From: DASPKW01 sp038244055
GTDB taxonomy: Bacteria; Planctomycetota; Phycisphaerae; Tepidisphaerales; Tepidisphaeraceae
Direction: 5' to 3'
NCBI GenBank assembly: GCA_038244055.1
Contig: JBBRTW010000103.1
Location: 1-17,252, forward strand
DNA: 17,252 nt
A model generated the notes under the pieces. The model saw only the letters and a list, made by a program, of their open reading frames with translations. It searched no databases and had not been told where the DNA came from. The position numbers were made by a program, and so were the translations under genes. Positions 13,483 to 17,252 of the stretch are shown piece after piece (within the stretch, counting starts at the first letter, position 1; each line of letters opens with the position of its first letter).

Positions 13483-15747
13483 CTACGCCCGCAGCGACTC
13501 CATCACCACGTTGAACGCCACTTCCGCCAGCATCCCAAAGCGCGGGTCCCGGCCGAGTTTGGCGCGGGAGGCGGCGGGGGAATTGATGCCGCAGAGGAAG
13601 CGGGCCAACTGGCGGGGGGTGGCGAGGGCGGCGTTTTGCTCGGCTTTGAGACGGGCGATGGATTTGAATTCCTCATCGGTGATGTCGCGCGCCTCGATTT
13701 CGGCGAGTTTGCCGGCGCGCTGGCCGAGGCAGATATCGCAATGCCCGCAATCGCCTTCCAGCGGCTCGCCGAAATAATCCAGCAGGGCTTTGGTGCGGCA
13801 CCCCTCATGCCCCGCGAACTGCACCACCCGCGCGACGCGCTGGATATCGCGGAGTTCGCGCTGGCTGAACTGGGCGGCGAGGCGCTTGGTCAATTCACGA
13901 AGCTCGACGATGCCCGAATCGGCGGGGATCGACTCGCCATCGGCCGCCAGGCGCACTTCCTTGAGCCGCCGATATCCCAGGCGCGCCTCGGCCACTTCAA
14001 GCGTCAGATCCCCCTGTTCCTCCAGATAGTTCAGCGCGGCGATGATCCGGCCGCGATCAGCGCCGGTGGCATTCATCACCTTTTGGAGATCGAGCGTCCA
14101 CCAGATCTTCGCCCGCTCCGCGCATTTGAACATGCCGCGGATGAATTCCCGCCGCTCGCCTTCGAAGCGGGCCAGCATCTCGGCCGAGGTTCGCAGGGGC
14201 TTGAATTTGTAGGTGCCGTAGAACGGTCCGGTGGAGGCGATCACCCCTTCGAGCTCCAGATAGGTGAGCACGGTCTCGACCACGAGCGGGCGGATATCGA
14301 ATGTTCCGGAGAGATCGTAAACCGAAATGTCGAATGTGCCGCCGGCCGCGTGGGATGCACCCGGGCCGCCGCCGCACAAGACCTCGGCCAGCATGCCGCC
14401 CAGCGATCGCGCGGTGGGGGTGTCGCCGTAGGTGAAATTCTCCAGGGCAACACGATCGGCCATGAAGGCCAGCAACTCGCAAGTCGATTCCCCGCCGTCG
14501 CGCCCGGCCCGGCCGATCTCCTGGGCGTAGTTCTCCAGCGTCTTGGGGAGGTTGTAATGGTAGACGTAGCGGATGTCGGATTTGTCGATCCCCATTCCGA
14601 AGGCGATGGTGGCGCAGACGATCGCGGTGGCCGAGGACATGAACCAATCCTGCACGATATGGCGCGCCTCGCCATCGAGCCCGGCATGGTAGGCGCGGGC
14701 GGGAAGGCCCTGATGGGAGAGAAACGCGGCCACCTGCTCGGCGGTTTTCTGGAGCGTGACGTAGACGATGGTCGGCCCGGGCGGGCGGGAGCGGATGCGC
14801 TCCAGAAGCAATGCCAGACGCATGTCCGACCCGGCCGCCTTGCGCCAGGGAATCACCCGCGCCGGCCGGCCCGCGCCGAATCCTTCATCCCCATCAGCGG
14901 CATAGGCGGCAACCGCTGCCGGCGCACCTCCACCGACCGCGCCACCATCCGCGCCATCGCCCGAGCGCGGCGCGCTTGCCCCCGCCCCGACCGTCTCCGC
15001 GCTGCCCGCTTCCGCGCTGACTGCATCCTCGCCGCCCGCAGCGCCATCCCGGCCGCGCGTGACTGCCGCCTTGCCATACTCCTCCCCCGCGCCCGTCACC
15101 CGCAGGATGAGGTTCTTGCGATGGAACTCGGTCTTGATGACATCCCCCTCTTCGATCGCGAAGGCCCGCGCGATATCCCGCGCGACATCCGGCGTGGCCG
15201 TCGCCGTCAGGGCCAGAACCCGGCCGACGCCGAGCTCCTTCGCCAGGCCCGCCAGTTTCATGTAATCCGGCCGAAAATTATGCCCCCATTCGCTGATGCA
15301 GTGCGCCTCATCCACCGCCACCATGGACAGGCGAATGCGCTTGAGGGTCTGGAGGAAGCGCTCGCTGGCGAGGCGCTCGGGGGCGACGTAGAGCATCTTC
15401 AAGCGCCCGCCGCGCAGTTCATCCATCACGCCTTTGAGCTCTTCGAACGTCAAAGTTGAATCCAGCCGCGCCGCCGCCACGCCCTTGGCCTTCAGGAAAT
15501 CGATCTGATCCTTCATCAGGGCGATCAGGGGCGAGATGACCAGCGTCACGCCATCGAGAAGCAGCGCGGGGAGCTGGTAGCAGAGGGATTTGCCGGCGCC
15601 GGTGGGGAAGATGGACAGGACGGATCGGCCGGCCATTAGGCGCGAAACCACGGCCTCCTGACCCGCGCGGAATTGATCGAAGCCGAAGACCTCGCGCAGC
15701 GCCGCGCGGGCGGAATCGAGCGTGGGGCTTTGCTGCGAGTCGATCAC
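13483..15747 (-). CDS. recQ: ATP-dependent DNA helicase, RecQ family
   Basis: A superfamily 2, 3'-5' DNA helicase for repair and fork restart. The best start is GTG 15747 (754 residues); the frame is open to TTG 15783, but that TTG is the first part of a TTGACA -35 box. Numbered from the TTG, the motifs are GAGKS (62-66), PLIALMKDQ (85-93), DEAH (158-161), TATATP (193-198), FGMGIDKSDIR (395-405) and QEIGRAGRDG (421-430). Between the two RecA-like lobes there is an extra low-complexity Gly/Ala/Asp insert of about 88 residues (231-318). A winged-helix-like region (about 490-605) follows motif VI, and the zinc cysteines (662, 679, 682, 685 in GDCGHCDICLG) come after it, late in the chain; typical RecQ has zinc then winged helix. 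No clear HRDC domain is seen; the C-terminal 70 residues are helical. A divergent RecQ subfamily is likely. Confidence 0.93.
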   Translation of the reverse strand: MIDSQQSPTLDSARAALREVFGFDQFRAGQEAVVSRLMAGRSVLSIFPTGAGKSLCYQLPALLLDGVTLVISPLIALMKDQIDFLKAKGVAAARLDSTLTFEELKGVMDELRGGRLKMLYVAPERLASERFLQTLKRIRLSMVAVDEAHCISEWGHNFRPDYMKLAGLAKELGVGRVLALTATATPDVARDIARAFAIEEGDVIKTEFHRKNLILRVTGAGEEYGKAAVTRGRDGAAGGEDAVSAEAGSAETVGAGASAPRSGDGADGGAVGGGAPAAVAAYAADGDEGFGAGRPARVIPWRKAAGSDMRLALLLERIRSRPPGPTIVYVTLQKTAEQVAAFLSHQGLPARAYHAGLDGEARHIVQDWFMSSATAIVCATIAFGMGIDKSDIRYVYHYNLPKTLENYAQEIGRAGRDGGESTCELLAFMADRVALENFTYGDTPTARSLGGMLAEVLCGGGPGASHAAGGTFDISVYDLSGTFDIRPLVVETVLTYLELEGVIASTGPFYGTYKFKPLRTSAEMLARFEGERREFIRGMFKCAERAKIWWTLDLQKVMNATGADRGRIIAALNYLEEQGDLTLEVAEARLGYRRLKEVRLAADGESIPADSGIVELRELTKRLAAQFSQRELRDIQRVARVVQFAGHEGCRTKALLDYFGEPLEGDCGHCDICLGQRAGKLAEIEARDITDEEFKSIARLKAEQNAALATPRQLARFLCGINSPAASRAKLGRDPRFGMLAEVAFNVVMESLRA

Positions 15748-15753
15748 GGGTGA

Positions 15754-15783
15754 AAAGTAGGGCGGCGGCTCAGAGGATGTCAA
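15754..15783 (-). promoter_or_regulatory. Promoter of recQ, leaderless
   Basis: On the minus strand a perfect TTGACA (15783-15778) is followed after 18 bases by TACTTT (15759-15754). Six bases then separate it from GTG 15747. Transcription should start at or next to the GTG, giving a leaderless mRNA. Confidence 0.5.
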
Positions 15784-15821
15784 CTGGAGGAGATTCTCGC
15801 GCCAACCGGCCCCGAACGCCC

Positions 15822-15845
15822 TTATGTTTTATGTCTTTATGTTTT
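15822..15845. repeat. AT-rich heptamer-like repeat, TTATGTT type
   Basis: Units TTATGTT, TTATGTC and T-TTATGTT. On the minus strand the unit is AACATAA with a TAA. Bases 15828-15845 are the exact inverse of 13236-13253. Confidence 0.75.
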
Positions 15846-15846
15846 C

Positions 15847-15895
15847 CTACTGACTACTGTCTACTGACTACTGACTACTGTCTACTGACTACTCC
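15847..15895. repeat. Heptamer tandem repeat, [TA]CAGTAG type (minus strand)
   Basis: Seven units on the minus strand in order: GGAGTAG, TCAGTAG, ACAGTAG, TCAGTAG, TCAGTAG, ACAGTAG, TCAGTAG. The array starts at the first base after the TAG stop of the gene at 15896, and that stop is itself in register with the TAG of each unit. Because 7 is not a multiple of 3, TAG occurs in all three frames. Confidence 0.92.
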
Positions 15896-17252
15896 CTACA
15901 ACACCCCGCTCTCCGGCGCCACGATCTCCGTGGTGATCCAGTCCGGCTGCCGCGCGATCACCCACGCATCCCCCGCGCTCACGGAGTCGGGCATCCCCAG
16001 GTAGAGCGTATACGCATCAGCGCTGCCCACCGAAGTCGGGGCGATTCCATTGATCGTGATCGAATCATCCGGCCCGCTGCCCGAGAGCTCGATCGGCTGA
16101 TCGAAGGTCAGGTTCACCGTGTTGTTGGTGCCGGGATTCAGCCGCACGGTGGCAGCCCCCGCCGCCACGGTGAGGGCTCCGAAGCTTTCCGTGTTCAGCG
16201 TTGCCCCGCCGGAGGAGAAGCCGTCGTACTGCAGCGTGCCTGCCGCCGTCTGCGCGCTCGTCCAGCCGGTGTTGATCGCGGTGTCAGCACCGAATGTAAC
16301 AGCGCCGCCCGTCTTGATGATGGACGTCGCTCCGCCGGCCGTGGCCTTGAGCTTGAGCGTGCCGCCGTAAATCGTCGTCGGGCCGGAGTAGAGATTGTTC
16401 TGGTTTGAAAACACCCAGGTGCCGGTGCCGATCTTGCTGACGCTGAGTGTGGAGCTGTCGGGAATCTGCGAAGTGATCTCGTTGTTGAGCTGCACCTGGA
16501 CACCATTCTGGTAGTTCGCCCCGCCGAGATAGAGGATTTTGCTGCCCGCGACCGAGGTGATCGCCCCGGAGAGCACCACCGCCGTGGGCGCCGTGCCGGA
16601 CTGGTTGGCGAAGATGACGTCGTTCACCGTCGTCGTATTGATCTGAATGGCATTGCCCACCGTCTCCCCAGCGCCGGTGCCGATGGCACCGAGGAAGTTG
16701 AGACTGCCGCTGGTGCCGGTGCCATTGCCGATCAGAATCTGGCCCGAGGGCAGCGCCCCCACGGTGTGAATGGCGAGCGTGCCATTGTTGATTGTCGTGG
16801 TCCCCGTCGCCGTGGACGCGACGCCATTGAGTGTGAGGGTGCCGAGGTTGTCCTTGATGAGGCTGATCGCGCCACCGCCGCCGGGCTGGAGGATCTCCCC
16901 AGTGAGGAGCGAGTCGCCGTTGCCATTGAAGATTAGGTTGCGCGCGGTCCCTTCCGCACGCCGGGCGATGTTGCCATTGATCGTCAGCAGGCCGTTGCTG
17001 CTGTTTTGGAGCGTGGCGGGGTTGCCGTTGACCCAATCAATGGTGCCGCCGAAGCCGTTCAACACCGCCCCGTAGCCATCCCGTCCGGTCAGGACAAAGG
17101 TCGAGTTGGCATCCAACTGCAGGTTGCCGAAGGTGACATTCTGGCTGACGAGCGAACTCCCGAGGGCGTGGTCCACAAAGATGCCACCGCCATTGCCGCG
17201 CTTGCGGACATTGATGGAACTATAATCGAGGACCGCCGTGTGGACTTCGAGC
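15896..17252 (-). CDS. Autotransporter-type beta-strand repeat protein (5' truncated)
   Basis: The frame is open from the right edge of the window (first whole codon at 17251) to the TAG at 15896-15898, about 451 residues; the true start is outside, and the internal GTG 17176 is not a real start. The sequence is a right-handed beta-helix passenger rich in Gly, Thr, Asn and Val. Autotransporter-associated beta-strand repeats are visible, such as IGTGTWVFSNQNNLYSGPTT followed by IYGGTLKLKA, and LGTLTLNGVASTATGTTTIN followed by NGTLAIHT. The protein ends DWITTEIVAPESGVL with no outer-membrane barrel, PEP-CTERM or LPXTG signal, so the anchoring is unknown. It should be an exported or cell-surface protein. 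The stop codon is the first TAG of a heptamer array, so the original C-terminus may have been altered by it. Confidence 0.8.
   Translation of the reverse strand, partial: LEVHTAVLDYSSINVRKRGNGGGIFVDHALGSSLVSQNVTFGNLQLDANSTFVLTGRDGYGAVLNGFGGTIDWVNGNPATLQNSSNGLLTINGNIARRAEGTARNLIFNGNGDSLLTGEILQPGGGGAISLIKDNLGTLTLNGVASTATGTTTINNGTLAIHTVGALPSGQILIGNGTGTSGSLNFLGAIGTGAGETVGNAIQINTTTVNDVIFANQSGTAPTAVVLSGAITSVAGSKILYLGGANYQNGVQVQLNNEITSQIPDSSTLSVSKIGTGTWVFSNQNNLYSGPTTIYGGTLKLKATAGGATSIIKTGGAVTFGADTAINTGWTSAQTAAGTLQYDGFSSGGATLNTESFGALTVAAGAATVRLNPGTNNTVNLTFDQPIELSGSGPDDSITINGIAPTSVGSADAYTLYLGMPDSVSAGDAWVIARQPDWITTEIVAPESGVL

Noticed and set aside
13438..15459. A 673-codon open frame on the plus strand
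   Set aside because: It is fully antisense to recQ, whose helicase motifs are all intact. Its translation is low-complexity and rich in Arg, Ala and Gly, as expected for the opposite strand of a GC-rich gene.

Overview
The window looks like a chromosomal segment of a GC-rich planctomycete, most likely of the Phycisphaerae type. Three things point there: a large exported protein whose N-terminus carries an LE-R--LS motif (LEDRTHLS, the planctomycete 'LEPR-xLL'-like signature), a prepilin-like protein with the H-X(9/10)-DG processing-associated motif, and several kinds of dispersed short repeat between genes. The lineage is inferred from these signatures only. I found no rRNA, tRNA, CRISPR array or transposase.

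Layout. Positions 1-814 hold the end of an unknown gene and a lipoprotein gene (+). Positions 815-1094 are a convergent spacer filled with repeats. Positions 1095-2782 are a probable three-gene minus-strand operon: a YfcE-like phosphoesterase, a GNAT acetyltransferase and GmhA-type sedoheptulose-7-phosphate isomerase. A membrane-anchored hypothetical protein follows (3099-3959, +). Positions 4027-6125 (-) are a nucleoside/sugar-type ABC permease whose stop codon overlaps the start of an ArsR-type regulator fused to an unusual beta-rich domain. From 6274 to 13194 (+) come a sensor histidine kinase, a RegA/PrrA-like response regulator, a prepilin-like protein and a 1016-residue FG-GAP/Ig-repeat surface protein. 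A RecQ helicase (13483-15747, -) and the 3' part of an autotransporter-repeat protein (15896 to the right edge, -) complete the window.

Genes working together. The histidine kinase and response regulator are adjacent and co-oriented and form a plausible pair. The permease and ArsR fusion look translationally coupled. Two genes (kinase and FG-GAP protein) are preceded by nearly the same palindromic motif (CTGCAAANTTTGCA-like), which could connect their control. Several genes have a -10 box so close to the start codon that their transcripts should be leaderless or nearly so.

The most unusual content is between the genes. There is a family of 7-bp tandem repeats with many different unit sequences, nearly all of which contain a stop codon on one strand. 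Two of these arrays begin directly at a stop codon. There is also a composite element of three hairpin units (9672-9943), an inverted-repeat element (841-959), and a dispersed hairpin that has become part of a coding sequence. I did not find a recognisable defence, CRISPR or secondary-metabolite system.
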